This document shows positions 10,292-23,104 of a DNA stretch of 64,000 bases, in pieces. A model generated the notes under the pieces. That model did not search any database. It had not been told where the DNA came from and worked only from the letters and a program-made list of their open reading frames with translations. Position numbers and translations under genes: made by a program. The stretch lies in the NCBI GenBank assembly GCA_009192285.1, contig CM018608.1, positions 1,506,201 to 1,570,200 of the forward strand, given 5' to 3'. The stretch is from Morchella semilibera (Eukaryota > Ascomycota > Pezizomycetes > Pezizales > Morchellaceae). Within the stretch, counting starts at the first letter, position 1. The number at the start of each line of letters is the position of its first letter.

Positions 10292-12582
10292 ATGTCGGCG
10301 CGTCCGTCCCCACCACCTACGTTAACGCTGAATTCCGGTTCACAGGACTTACTAAGTCCTGCGCGACGTGCCAGTGTTGTCAGTCGAAATCTGACACCCC
10401 AAGTGCCCTCACCTACACTATCACGAAGTCAGAGTCCGTTCTACCAGGGTGACACTCCAATAGAATCCTCAGAACTATTAATTCCACCGCAAAGAAGGCC
10501 TGGTCAGTTTACCCCATACCAGGACAGTCCAACATCATCGCGGAGATCGAGTTGGAGTACAGATCACAGAGATTCTCGATATGGCCCATTTGTGTCGCCG
10601 TTCGATGATAATTCGGGAACCGCGTCTCCCGACATTGGTGATGCGCTCAACTCGCAGACTATCAGTGAGAAATACAACATAACACCATCAGCTGGTCTGC
10701 TGCTGTTCCCGGTAGATAAGGAGGATGACGATGCTCTGCATGACCCCGCAGAATTGGACGATTTGAGAGAATGCGATATTTTCACAAGGCGTGGGTTGGT
10801 GAATGTTGGAGGTCTGGGATTGATAGTGTTGGGAATTCTCGTGCTGTTCATTGGATACCCTGTCCTGTATGTGCCAATTGATCCTCACAATCAGTTGCCG
10901 GTTGCTAAGTGGTGGGTTTCATTTGTAGGACTTTTGTTAGCGATGCTGTCAGGGTTACAAAGAGTGCTTGCGAAGGGCCCCTTTGTATCGATGTTGGCCC
11001 GGTCGCGCTTCTGAAGAATGTTAGGCACAGTTTGGTCGATCCCGATACGCCAGAACACGCATTAACAAAGACGTCGGCGGATGGAAAGACATTTAAACTG
11101 GTGGTTAGTAAATTCCGATAGCTAATAAGCTATTGAGGTCCAGTTCGTGGTTGCTGAAATAAATCGTGAAATACAGTTTTCAGATGAATTCAATCAGGAT
11201 GGAAGGGCGTTTTATCCCAATGATGACCCATACTGGTGAGTGCATTTAATACACCTGTGCTTACTTTTTCGATGCTAATTGTTACACAGGGAAGGGGTTG
11301 ACATCCACTAGTAAGCAATCGAATACGAGTTTTATTTTGGTACCTTATCTCGGCTAACGGCTTTTGTTCTTTACAGTGCAGCAACCCAAGATTCGGAATG
11401 GTATGATCCTGATGCGTTGACGACAAAAGATGGTGTTCTTGAAATCGAGTTTGCTGCTTTCAGAAACCATGATTTGGACTTCAGATCAGGAATGCTCCAA
11501 AGTTGGAATAAACTATGCTTCAAGGGCGGGATTATTGAGGGTGAGATCGACCCCACATCTAATCACGGGGGTCAATGCTCTGACATTTAACCAGCAAGTA
11601 TCTCGTTGCCTGGTGCTGGAAACGTTTCTGGGTTATGGCCGGGTTTTTGGACTATGGGTAATTTGGGTCGCCCGGGGTATCTTTCAACCACCGAAGGGAT
11701 GTGGCCTTATTCATACCATGATGGATGCGATGCCGGAATTACAGCAAATCAGTCCAGTTCCGATGGTCTCAGTTTTCTCCCCGGAATGAAGCTTCCTGGC
11801 TGTACATGCAGCGGGGAGGACCACCCGAACGCAGGCAAAGCTCGGTCATCGCCTGAACTCGATATTCTTGAGGCTACAGTTTCAGTAATCGACACCGATG
11901 GAAATATCGTTGGAGCAGTATCCCAATCTGCACAAGTTGCACCTTTTGATGTTTGGTATCAGCCAGATTACGATCTGGTGGAGGTTTACAATCCTGAAAT
12001 CACGGTCATGAACTCATACCGTGGAGGATACTATCAGGAGGCTATCTCTGGATACTCAACTTTAAACAACGATTGGTACGATGGAAAACAGTACCAGACC
12101 TACGGATTTGAGTATGAACCTGGTGATGACGGAATGATTGTGTGGAATATCGGTGATGCCAAGACATGGAAGATGTTAGGCGGGGCTACAGGTCCCAACG
12201 GAAACATTGGACAAAGACCTATCCCACAGGAACCTATGACGATTATTGTAAACGTCGGTATGAGTAGCACATTTGCGTATATCAACTGGGTAGAATTGGC
12301 AAAATTACTGCCAGCAAAGATGAGGATTGATTGGTTAGTTCAGAAACATCTCAGAGCAATAAGTTTTTTTTTATTGGCAATACTAAGTGCAGAAATAGGA
12401 TTCGTGTTTGGCAAGACGAAGACTGCCAGGACTGCTCCGTTACATGCGACCCTCCAGATTATCCCACCACCAAGTACATCGAAGACCATCTTGATGCCTA
12501 TATGAACCCCAACTTGACAAACTGGGCTGCTACTGGTTATGATTGGCCCCAGAACACGTTGGTTGACGGATGCAGCGCTTGA
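10292..12582 (+). CDS. KRE6/SKN1-type beta-1,6-glucan synthesis protein (GH16 family)
   Basis: Type II membrane protein needed for cell wall beta-1,6-glucan in yeasts. Seven exons: 10292-10866, 10929-11103, 11177-11235, 11290-11310, 11377-11540, 11595-12333 and 12399-12582, giving 638 aa. Exon 4 is only 21 nt. The N-terminal 165 residues are Ser/Pro-rich and cytosolic. One membrane segment follows ([20 protein letters not shown]). The lumenal GH16-like domain begins with LVDPDTP and [14 protein letters not shown]. It carries [29 protein letters not shown], the ELDILEA motif (ExDxxE catalytic pattern), [11 protein letters not shown] and a C-terminal IDWIRVWQD..TCDPP segment. All match the family in order, and the length is within its range. 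Intron 1 (GTATGT..GCTAAG..TTGTAG) restores the frame at GYPVL|TFV. Confidence 0.95.
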
Positions 12583-15096
12583 TACTATTTTGCGCCTTTT
12601 CGCAGTAATAATTTCCTTTGTCATTTTGGGGAACCGATAGACAACTAAAAAAAGGTATAATTCGATTCTTTCGTCTTTTTTTTTCGCTTTATTTGGTGGG
12701 ATTACTTTATGGGTTCATTTCTGTGTATAGCCTATTAAGGGGAGGGAAGTTGTGCAGAGAGGCCTGCTGTTTTTCGTATCTTTTGTCTTGTGTATTGTGA
12801 GCGTGCACTTTTGTACTGTCTTCATTACAGTGGAGTTGGCTTGGGACATCTGCCTTTTTACCTTTCCATTCTCTTTTCTTTCTCTTCTACGTCCACCTTT
12901 TTGCTTATGGCACTTTTTTCTACGATGGTTTAACCTCACTTACTTCTCGGGGGCAGCTTTGGTTAGGGTTTTGTCGGGGTGTCTATGGTGGGATGCAAAA
13001 AACAACACCTTATATCGGAGTGGGAGCTGTAGGAGTAAGTAGTGTACGTTAGCTAATTCTGTAAACGGCTTTTTTATGTTCTTTTTTGTTTTTCTTTAGT
13101 ACGAGTGGTGATCATTGCATTGATACCCACAACCGGAATGCATCCGCTCTCGTATTGGTATGTCTTGGATGATTTCTTTGTATGATGGTCCTTAGAATGT
13201 TTATTCTTTTGTTACGCACTTATAGCTTTTAGTCATGACAGTGGCGGTAATTGTGCGATGGGATCCCAAACCTCCTCAGGTCCGCGGCCGGAAGCTAGGA
13301 CAGTTGGGGGTTACGCTCTAGGAGTGTTTAATCTGAAGTTTTTTTTTTTTTATGCGCTTGTGGAACTAGCTTTTCTGTATATGATTTGGTCGATTCCTGC
13401 GTCTTTTGTCAGAGGGATGCTACGTAGGTGTGGGCGTGTAATACCTAAAGCCTATGCAATAATTTTAGTTGTTATTGGCTACAGTCTACAGAGCCATCAG
13501 CGAGTGATTGCTTGTGATGATATCCTTGGCATATTTCCTCACTGAGTGATGTAACCATCTTAATGCGCCTACTAATTTCTAAGAAGCGTTAGTCACAACG
13601 ATACCTGCCCGACCCAGGCATGGCCTCCATCAAAATAGTGGACTAAGCTGGCCTTCTAGTAAAATCTTTCGACTTTCCGCACTTGAAAAAAAACAAATGT
13701 TTTTGCGGCTTCCTTTCACCATGCATGGCCAAAGAATGATCGCCACAATTCCTGGTGCGGTGAGTGTGAGGATTGTTTTGTTTTTCGATGATCTGCAGCG
13801 GATAATTTCCCGAGGAGATGAGAAACGAAGAGGTAAATGCTCAAGTACCTGTATGCTGTTTCGAATAGCTGGTCGGGCCACGCGCGGGGGGTCTTTGGTG
13901 GGTATTGTTACCACTCAAAGACTTCCCCTTTAAATGTTTGCGTATGTAGACTCTGGGCGCGATTTTCCTTGCAGGGTTGAAGTTCTTTCTCTAACATGAA
14001 GAGTGCATATCAGATCAGGAATCATGAGTCTCTGATTGGCCAATACCTGTATCGGTTGAGAGCGCTGAGCTCTTTTTAGAATTTGTAGGCCTTGTTCCAA
14101 ACTGCGAACAATAAAAAAAAGATTTCAGCGTGATTATAAACACTCTTCGAGTGGTACTCGCCTTGATGTACGCTGAAGCGCTTTGCTGGGATGATCAAGT
14201 CAGCGTGCTCTGGGATATGTTGACTGCTTGAATGACCGAAAGAAGCAAGTACTTGTTGGGTTAATATCGTCGAGATGAACCTATACACTGGGTACGAGGT
14301 TGTAGAGTACTTCGTATGAGCAGCATAGCACTAGAGCACTAGAACCCGTAAAGTACGGAGAAAACCCTGCTGGATACGATTCGATTTGTGCGTTTCTATT
14401 TACGCGCCTCTTTTCAGGGGGTTAAGCGGGGATGCAGTGGGGGCCGGAAATATGCGGAGCAAACTTAGGGAGCTCTTGGAGCTCACCACAAACACCACCC
14501 AACGCAGTATTTTTATTTTGACTTAGCCCAGGCGTGTTTATTGTGTCAAAGCAACTAGACCGGACTGGGCTCTACTGAGAATACATGTAGCTAGCGAGGT
14601 ACACAGGTATCTGGATAGCGTGTAGAGAGAGAGAGAGTATCTTTGCGCGAGGTCGGCATAGAAGTCCGAATATCCCTTATTTGTATCTATTTCCATAAAG
14701 TGCAATAACGCAGGTGAAGGTTGAGAAGATACAACGGTGCGGGATGACGTTCATGGGCTAGAGGTTTTCAACTGTGTCTACTCTTGGTATTAATACTGTG
14801 TGGAAGGTAACGTACGACAACCTACTGACCCTTTTTTGTACTGTTGCTGTACCCATTCGCCCCAAAAGTCTCACACACCCACCCAGAAGATATCCTTTCT
14901 CACTTTCGTGCATCATCTGAAGGATTGCGGTCACGAGCAGATTCCCTTTGGTGTCACTTTTTCCTGCCTTTCCATTTTTCGCAGCTAGGACCCTCGCCCC
15001 CAGATTTGGTCTCTTTCCCGTAACCCCTCCTCAAGGTTCCATCGACGATAGATAACGATCCATCAAAAAGAAGTGCCTTTCCTCACTTCTGATAAA
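12583..15096. other. intergenic region
   Basis: 2.5 kb with no supported gene. The first part after the stop is T-rich, as in a 3' flank. A TACATGTA palindrome is at 14582-14589 and an (AG)n run near 14623-14638. The last 250 bases are C/T-rich and probably the promoter and leader of the HECT gene. Confidence 0.5.
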
Positions 15097-18000
15097 ATGC
15101 CCTCCTGGCCGTCTCGTCTACTCCCTCCTCCATCTAACGCGGACCAGCTTTCGGTTCCCGAGCAACCTCCGTCTCGACCATCCACCTCGAGATCTCACGG
15201 GAGGTCACAGTCACATTACATACCCTCCGGCAACCCTAACTCGTCTGGCGCACATCTAGAGCCTGGAAGAAGCCATATAAACAGTAGGGCAAACGAAGGA
15301 GATATGTTGGGACCTCTAGAAAGAGAAGGGGGGCATGGTGCGCATAGTGGGAGTAACAGGAGACACTCGACAGTCCCTACAGATATGATTTCTGGAGTGG
15401 CGGTAAATGGAGGAGGCATGCAGACAAACTTTGTATGTGTTTACCCTGGCGACCTTTTGGCGGCTCTTACTACATACGCAGTCTTGGATGTGCACTTGGT
15501 GCTGACAAGGATGCTCGGTGCATTTTAGGCAACGGGTCGGTGTTCATGTTGCGATTCCTGTGTTCGGTGGCCAACCCACTTGTCGGTTTTTCGATGCACA
15601 GCATGCACGACTATCAACGACCTCACTCCGGCTGAGCACTGTAATAAGGGTGTGATATATTGTAGGCAAACGAGTCTTTGAACTTTTGAAGCTGATAATA
15701 CTACTGCAGGTATCCCGCCAATCTCCTCCGAGAGAACGAAATCAATCATAAATTTCTGTATAAAAGGGTTTCTGGAGCAAAGAGAATGGCTATGCAATAT
15801 GCCCGAGCACCCGCCGCCTCCCCCACCGATTCCGATTCCGGCGAGGTATGGCGAAGAATCGGGTGGACTGGGGGGTCCAGTACGGACACCCCCGGCTTTT
15901 CATAAGTTCTCACCAAACACTGCGGCCGCAATGATGGCATTCCCGGCGCATAGAGATCTTGAAGATGCAGCACCGTCACGGAGGCCCTCACTGCCTATAT
16001 TAAGTCTTTCTGAAAGTTTCTCTTCTTCTGCAACCACAACTCCACCTAGGGATCGCCGGTCAATGTATGTACCCTCAGGGAAAGGTTCGCTGTCGCCAGG
16101 GTCAAATGGCGGTGAGAGATCTGAAACTGGGGGCCAACAAAATGCGGAAAGAACTCCCCACGAAGAACTTATGAGAAAATCCTTTAGACCTTTGGAGAAT
16201 TACTTGACCACGACTTTCGGAAGCTGCGACTGTCTAAACGCGAGCTTTTTGAAAAGGCGTGGTGATGGCTTGGAGCCAATAACTCCAGAAATAAGATCTA
16301 CCTCACCTAGAAGGTCTAAATCCCCGGCAAAGTTACCAAAAGAGATTGATATACCTGTTACAAGTAAAATTGGCGAGAAGGAGACAATTTTATTAACACG
16401 AGGTAGATTCCTGGGTAAAGAGTTAAGCTCCAGTAAAAAGGAAAAGGAAAAGATAAAAAGTGCGCCTGAAATCAAGACCACTGTGAGAAGTCCTGGGATT
16501 GACTGGGAAAGTGTGGATGAGTTCTACGATATGGTAATAAATGTTGGTGCGGAGTACAGGGACGAAAATACAGATTCTAGGAACTGGGACAACGAGCTTA
16601 GAGCACATATGGAGGATGCTAGGGCTCACATTAGTAGAGCTCTATTGAAGGCTACAGAAAGTCTTTTGAAACGCCCTGGAAGACCACTAAAAAAACCTGA
16701 AGATGTTAGGTTTCTACTTATTATCCTGGCGAACCCTCTTTTATATCCGGAATCCTCTCGTCCGGTCTCCAAGGTCCATGGTATGTCTTCTTCCTCCAAT
16801 CTCTGGCCCTCCCTAAATATTATGGAGGAATCTATCCTTTCGCCGGCCAAGCTAAAAAGCCAAGCTTCCACTTCGTCCAACCGGAGTGGCAATTCAGGTG
16901 GTCCCGGTCATCACTCCGGAATTATTAAACGTATCATGGGATTGATCGGAAATCTTGATAATACAATACACCACTATCTTGTCTCGTGGTTTACCCGAAT
17001 GCCGGAGGTTCAATTTCGGCGATTAGTGGAGCTGGTAGGAAGCTTCATCACTTACCGACTTACGAGACAGCCCGCGAGGAAAAAACCTCAACAGGCAACC
17101 GGGATGTTGGGTCAAAGGGTTAAGCAGCTGCCATATAATGATGACTGGCAGATAAAGGCAGCGGCAAAGGTTATGGCATTGTTTTTCTCAGCAAATAATA
17201 ATACCGCTGGTCGTCGTGGCATGGTCCAGAACATCAAAGATGATGGAGAAAATACGAATTCTGCAGTCATGGCAAGGCGAGAAGCGCGGAGGAGAGGCCA
17301 AATTATCCTCACTAGCGAGTTTTACAACATGCTTCTTGACTACCATGACCTAATTGCTGATTTCGATGTCTGGGAATCACGTTCTTCAAAATTCTGCTTT
17401 TGTCAGTACTCGTTTTTGTTATCTATGGGGTCAAAGATACAGATCCTTGAACACGACGCCAAACGACAAATGGAGGTTCAAGCTCGGCAGGCATTTTTTA
17501 ATAGCATATCCACCAGAAGAGCGGTAAATCAATATCTCGTACTGAAGGTTCGGCGAGAATGCTTAGTTGAAGATAGTTTGAGAGGAATAAGTGAGGGTGC
17601 GGGTGGGATAGACGACATCAAGAAAGGGTTAAGGATTGAATTTATTGGAGAGGATGGTGTAGATGCAGGTGGATTAAAGAAAGAATGGTTCTTGATGGTT
17701 GCCCGAGACGTTTTCGATCCTAATTATGGTAAGTCAATGCTATCCTTTAATATTCTCCCAACCCGAGAAACTCAAAGTCACCAGGTATGTTTATCTACGA
17801 CGAGGATTCTAAGTATTGCTATTTCAACCCAAACTCTTTGGAATCCTCAGAGGAGTATTACCTCGTTGGTATGCTGCTAGGACTTGCAATCTATAATTCC
17901 ACGATATTAGACGTTGCTTTACCGCCGTACGTTTTTAAGAAGCTTTTGCACTTGACAAATAAGCACCAACTAGCAACTTCCTCTGTTCGACCCCCTTTAG

Positions 18001-18704
18001 TTCAGACTTTAGAAGACCTTGCAGTTTTCCGACCGGCTTTAGCAAACGGGCTAGGTAAGCTGCTAGAGTTCGAAGGTGATGTTGAGACAACATTCTGCCG
18101 AGATTTTGTTGCAGAATCTGAGAGATATGGCGAGGTGGTCGTTACACCTCTTTGCCCTGGCGGCGAGAACAGACCTGTTACCAATGCAAACCGGAAAGAG
18201 TTTGTCGATCTCTACCTCAAATGGATCTTAGATACCTCTGTAGTGAGGCAATTCGAACCTTTCAAGCGTGGATTCTACACAGTTTGCGGGGGCAATGCTT
18301 TGTCTCTTTTCCGCCCAGAGGAAATCGAGCTCCTTATCCGAGGTTCCGATGAGGCGCTTGATGTCTCTGCGATGAAAGCTGTTGCTGTATATGAAGGTTG
18401 GGGAAACGCGGCGCCAGCAGATAATGACCCTGTGGTTAAGTGGTTCTGGAATTTCTTTGAGAGAATTTCGCCAAAGGAACAGAGGATGTTACTACACTTC
18501 ATCACTGGCAGTGACAGGATACCCGCAATGGGTGCGACGAGTCTGATTATCAAAATCGGCTGTTTGGGACAGGATTGTAACAGATTTCCAGTGGCCAGGA
18601 CTTGTTTCAACCAGATTTGCCTCTGGAGATATAAACGGAGAGAGAAGCTTGAGAGCATGGTTTGGCGTGCCGTCACAGAAAGCGAAGGCTTTGGACTGAA
18701 ATGA
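15097..18704 (+). CDS. HECT-type E3 ubiquitin ligase, Hul4-like
   Basis: Accepts ubiquitin from an E2 on a catalytic cysteine and passes it to substrate. Four exons: 15097-15432, 15529-15649, 15710-17728 and 17785-18704, giving 1131 aa. The N-terminal 110 residues are disordered and Pro/Ser-rich. Exon 2 encodes a small Cys-rich finger (CSCCDSC, then FRCTACTTINDL), typical of fungal Hul4-like ligases. A Pro run and Ser-rich linker follow. Then come a helical region (KSFRPLENYLTTTFGSCDCLN on, and LVELVGSFITYRL) and the HECT domain from about residue 760 (RIEFIGEDGVDAGGLKKEWF) to the end. The catalytic Cys is C1099 in ARTCFNQICL, 33 residues from the C-terminus as usual, followed by YKRREKLE and the terminal ESEGFGLK. 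All junctions keep frame. Confidence 0.93.
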
Positions 18705-21360
18705 TTATTTGCTTGGGGTTGCGGAGTGATGGGTATTGGTGTTTTCCTTCCTTTTCATTGTTCTACTGCAATGTCACGCGGAGTTGGAGATCGTGTTTGA
18801 TGGTAGATAAGAGGGTGTTGAAATGTGTGCGTGTGTGGGCTCGAACTTTTATGAACTGGACCCAAGGGTCAAACAGCTAGTGCAACAACAACCGGGTTCG
18901 GATTTCGGATGTGGGTATGAAGGTGATTGGGGATCATCATCATACCACTAACCAAATTATGCAAAGCGGGGGCTGGACACATGCGTGCAATCAGTTTATG
19001 CACCTCTGGTTACAGTTAATATTGATAGATGGACTAGCTAAGGGTGAGATGCAGGGGCACTGGTAGGGGTGGTGGACTCTGGCGTAGGAATAGCTAGAGG
19101 TAATTCTTGTCCGAATTTCAATAATGATGACAGGAGTTACCCTTGATAGCACTAGAAGTGACAGCGGGGATTTCGTTCGGTCTTAGGGTTTCTTTTATCT
19201 CTTTTATTAGTCTTTTCTATATCATGTATATTATGAATATTTGGCAATTGCAGGTAGTAGGGTTAATTATCATTGTGGTTGGTGGATTTTATTTGTTGCC
19301 TGGCAGCGGGAGATACGCCGCTTGGCACCTGGGGAGGGCGGGGATCAGGAAGGCGAGGGAGAGCTTTCTTTAACTTATAATAGCTTGTGTTTCCTTTTTT
19401 TTTCTGCTTACTTTATAAAAGGCCTGAAGTTCGCTGGCGAGTGATTTGTTGATATCCGATCTACGGAGAGGGGGGTGTTCCCGGCCCTTAAGCTTGGTTC
19501 TATGTAAGTCTTGGATGCAGGGGGTCCAGTTCCCAGGTTATAGACTGGTAGACATCACGGGATAGGCCTCTTCTTCATGTAGGTACCACCTTGATAATTT
19601 GTGTGTACATATATATACGGAAAGATTTGAAATCTGGTATGATTTCTCCCCGTTATACCGCTATAATAGAGTGTAGGTTATTATAGGAACCTTTTCTATT
19701 CATGTAAACACAATAATGGGGTTATATAAAAGGACAAGGTCGGTCCTAGATACTACGCCTTAAACCAGCTGCATGGTATACCGTGTTTATATATCGTGCT
19801 GCCGCCCCCGTTAAGATGGTGCTGTTAAGATATTGGTAACAATAAGTACATAGTCCAATCACGTGAGATAGTGAATTATACAAATCCTTAGTAACATCGG
19901 CCACAGTACTGGGTTGAATTGAGGGTATCCCGTTACCCAGCGACGCACCGGGTTACAGTCCTTTTGCACCGGAGGGAATTCCGGTTTCTGATTCACGTAT
20001 GTTTCTATTCGCTGGTACTGAATACCCATTCCCCAGATAATTCGCTATATCTGCTTTTGTCATGGGGGGATGCTAAGGCCTACACGCATTCGTTGTGTGC
20101 ATCACCTAGGTATGTTAATGGTTTACCCCACCTCACCTCACTCATCACTCAAGTGCAGCTGCCAACGGCATGTATGTACTCTACATGTATGCAATGCAGG
20201 CTACCTATAGTACTCTAGTGCAGAGCATGCAGCACTTTAACCCCGCGAAATGGTACAAGGCTGGCGGGGCCTTTTGGGTACATGGCGTTTCAATTGGGGA
20301 TAGATATTGAAAGCAACTATTGATTGAATTGTTTTTGGGAGCAATATATTTTTCGAGTAGACGTATACCTCATCTGAAGTTTTGAAAGCCGCCAGTAATG
20401 CCGCTGCCACCATTTATCTATCCAAGGGCCATTGATAGTTGATCCACAAGCAAGTTGCTCTTTGGTTAAAATGGCCAAGAGCACTAGTAGGTGTCACTTG
20501 AAATACCCCGTGCATACATGGGTGAAATGTTTAAGTAAACCAACCCACATTTCTAAAGAGACGCCAAGAGTGCAGGTATATGTAGGCCAACCAAATATCA
20601 TATAACATCTCAGTTTTCGTAACGAAACATACTCGTTCCCCCCTCTTGTTATACGTAGATTGCTCTATTTGAAATAGCTATGCCTAGCATTTTGCAGCTC
20701 AAAGGGCGGCAATGACTTAAGTTTTATACACATTACCGCATGATTGAGGGATATTCCTAAAGCTCAAATCCATGGAAGTTGGTTATTAGAGGCCATACAA
20801 GAACGCCTACCTAGTTCCCGGCAGGGAAATGTGCCGACAGTTGCGGGAATTCGAGATGGCAAACACAACCAGCCGGGTTGATAGATTTTCCGAGCTCCCG
20901 CCGCCGGTTCTTGGTTTTGTGTGCTGTTTATTTAGTTGGGGATATGATGCACCTACCTACGTATGAGTTTCCTTGTATAATTGAATTAACTAAGGATTTT
21001 TGGGAGAGGCGCAGTATGGCAAATACTAGAAGTTCGCAGAATTTATCTTGCTAGGTAAAAAACGGATGAACAGGGGTGGTGGGTGCGGCGCGGCGAGAGG
21101 TAAGGGTCGTACGAAAGAGGGGTTAGTCGATCGCTTGGTGGGGTTTAGTGGGGTCAACTTGAACGGCTGGCCTGCCTCATACCCCCGCGGGCAAGAAGGG
21201 CGAGGAAAGATACGAGCAAGCAAAAGGTTATCGAGGCTACAACGCATTGACAGCGTCCGAATTGAACGCGTTAAACTAGGGGAGAGTGACCGGGGGGCGG
21301 GCGACTTAGAGATTGTGGATGGGGGTGCCCTGAGGAAGTAGAGTAACCACACCAGATCTA

Positions 21361-21382
21361 ATGATGATGATGATGATGATGA
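21361..21382. repeat. (ATG)n microsatellite
   Basis: Seven perfect copies of a trinucleotide lie directly upstream of the dehydrogenase promoter. Confidence 0.95.
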
Positions 21383-21468
21383 AGCTGTGCCCTTGTTTGG
21401 TCTTCAATCGTTAGTAAGGGATGTAAGGATTGGTGGGTGTAAAGGGTCTTGACTGATGTCTCTCATAA

Positions 21469-21477
21469 TATATAAAG
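21469..21477 (+). promoter_or_regulatory. TATA box of the zinc dehydrogenase gene
   Basis: TATATAAAG lies 136 nt before the start codon and is followed by a C/T-rich leader ending in CAAA before the ATG. This is the usual layout of a strongly expressed fungal gene. Confidence 0.6.
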
Positions 21478-21604
21478 TCCCGCCCTCCCCACGGTCAACG
21501 AACCTTTCTTTCAATTCCTCATTCCTCGTTCCCAATCTTCCCAAATCAAAATACTCTACCCATCCTCTTCCCTTTAGCAAAACCAGCACCAACCCCAATT
21601 CAAA

Positions 21605-23104
21605 ATGTCCGGACTTCCTCAGACCATGAAGGCTCTTCGGTAAGTCTTTATCGTTGGCAGATAATACCTCCCACTGGTATGAGTATAGTAGCTGATACAA
21701 TGATTTATGAAGCTACGACAAACCTTTGTCGTATGCCGTTGTCGAAGTCCCTCTCCCGACTGTCCGTGATAACGATGTCTTGGTAAGCCCCTAGCACACT
21801 TGAATTAGATTAAGGACTCAAGTTAATATGAGAATAGATTAAAGTCAAGGCTTGTGGTGTTTGCGGAACTGTGAGTGGTTATGATAAGTATAGGATTGGA
21901 AGAAGCATAAACTGATTTATTGTAGGACTTGCACATTCACGAGGGAGAATTCATTGCAAAGGTAACTATTATACCCATCCTATGTCGGTCATCTGGGAGA
22001 ACCCCAATTATATACGTTGGCAGAATTGGTGGACACCTTTCTGGATAGCCAACCCCCCTGTAGACACCTCTGTGGTTATTTGATCAGTCGCTGACGTGCT
22101 TTCCCCACAGTTCCCACTCATTCCTGGTAAGCCGAACCAACAACACAACAATTTCTCTAATCAATTGATCTTTGATTTCTAACATTATTTCTCAAGGCCA
22201 CGAGACTGTTGGTGTCGTTGCTGCTATTGGAAAGGATGTCAAGGGGTTCCAGGTTGGCGAACGCGTCTGCGCAGACAACTCCGAGCTTTGCAATGAGTGC
22301 TTCTACTGCCGTCGTGGACAGCTATTGCTTTGCGAGAAGTTTGAGGCTCACGGTGTGACTAGTAAGTAGCACATTCAATAAGTTTAATTCTGTCCTCATA
22401 CTAACCTGAACATAGTGGACGGTGGTTTCGCTGAGTACTGTGCATACCCTGCCGGAAAGGTCTTCAAGATCCACAACCTTTCTGACGTTGATGCTACCCT
22501 CCTTGAGCCGGCCTCATGTGCTGCCCACGGTCTTGAAAAGATTGCACCTAAGTTCGGTTCCTCAGTCCTTATGTTCGGTGCTGGTCCTACTGGTCTCTGC
22601 CTTGCACAGCTCCTCCGCCACAACGGTGCTTCCCATGTCGTCGTTGCTGCCCCTGAGGGTCTGAAGATGGACTTGGCCAAGAAGTTGGACGCTGCCGATG
22701 TCTACGTCGAGCTTTCACGATCAAACCCAGAGGCTCAGTTTGAGCAGATCAAGAAGGACAACCCATACGGATTCGACATCGTCGTTGAGGCCACCGGTTC
22801 CCCCAAGATTCTCGAGGATGCCATCCACTATGTCCGCCGTGGTGGAAAGCTCGTTGTCTACGGTGTCTACAGTGACTCTGCCCGTGTCTCATGGCCCCCG
22901 AGCAAGATTTTCGGTGACGAAATCACCATCATTGGATCCTTCTCTGAAACCTACATGTTCCCCGCCACAATTGGATACCTTGACACTGGAAAGGTCAAGG
23001 TTGAAGGCATTGTAAACAAGACCTACAGGCTCGAGCAATGGGGCGAGTGCTTGGAGGCGATGAAAAACAAGAGCGCAATCAAGGCGGCCATTGTTTTCGA
23101 TTAA
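21605..23104 (+). CDS. zinc-dependent medium-chain dehydrogenase (polyol/alcohol type)
   Basis: NAD(P)-dependent oxidoreductase of the MDR family, probably acting on a sugar alcohol or secondary alcohol. Seven exons: 21605-21639, 21713-21782, 21838-21870, 21926-21961, 22111-22126, 22197-22361 and 22416-23104, giving 347 aa. Exon 5 is just 16 nt. Catalytic zinc ligands are in CGVCGTDLH (C44) and GHETVG (H65, E66). The structural zinc is held by CNECFYCRRGQLLLC. The nucleotide fold is GAGPTGLCLAQLL. Later motifs are VEATGSPKILEDA and the C-terminal LEQWGECLEAMKN. The intron-packed 5' half and strongly biased codons in exon 7 suggest high expression. D-arabinitol/sorbitol dehydrogenases are the closest group I can name; the substrate cannot be fixed from the sequence. 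Confidence 0.9.

Larger units (their letters stand above)
18705..21604. other. intergenic region with promoter of the dehydrogenase gene
   Basis: 2.9 kb with no supported gene. A TACATGTA palindrome is at 20182-20189. The open frames at 19143-19444 and on both strands at 21026-21352 lack a start codon or coding character. The GC-rich block at 21050-21330 contains several short G runs and may be regulatory. Confidence 0.5.

Noticed and set aside
21026-21352. Overlapping open frames on both strands upstream of the dehydrogenase
   Set aside because: Both strands are open because of GC-rich composition, neither has a credible start, and the block lies in a promoter region.
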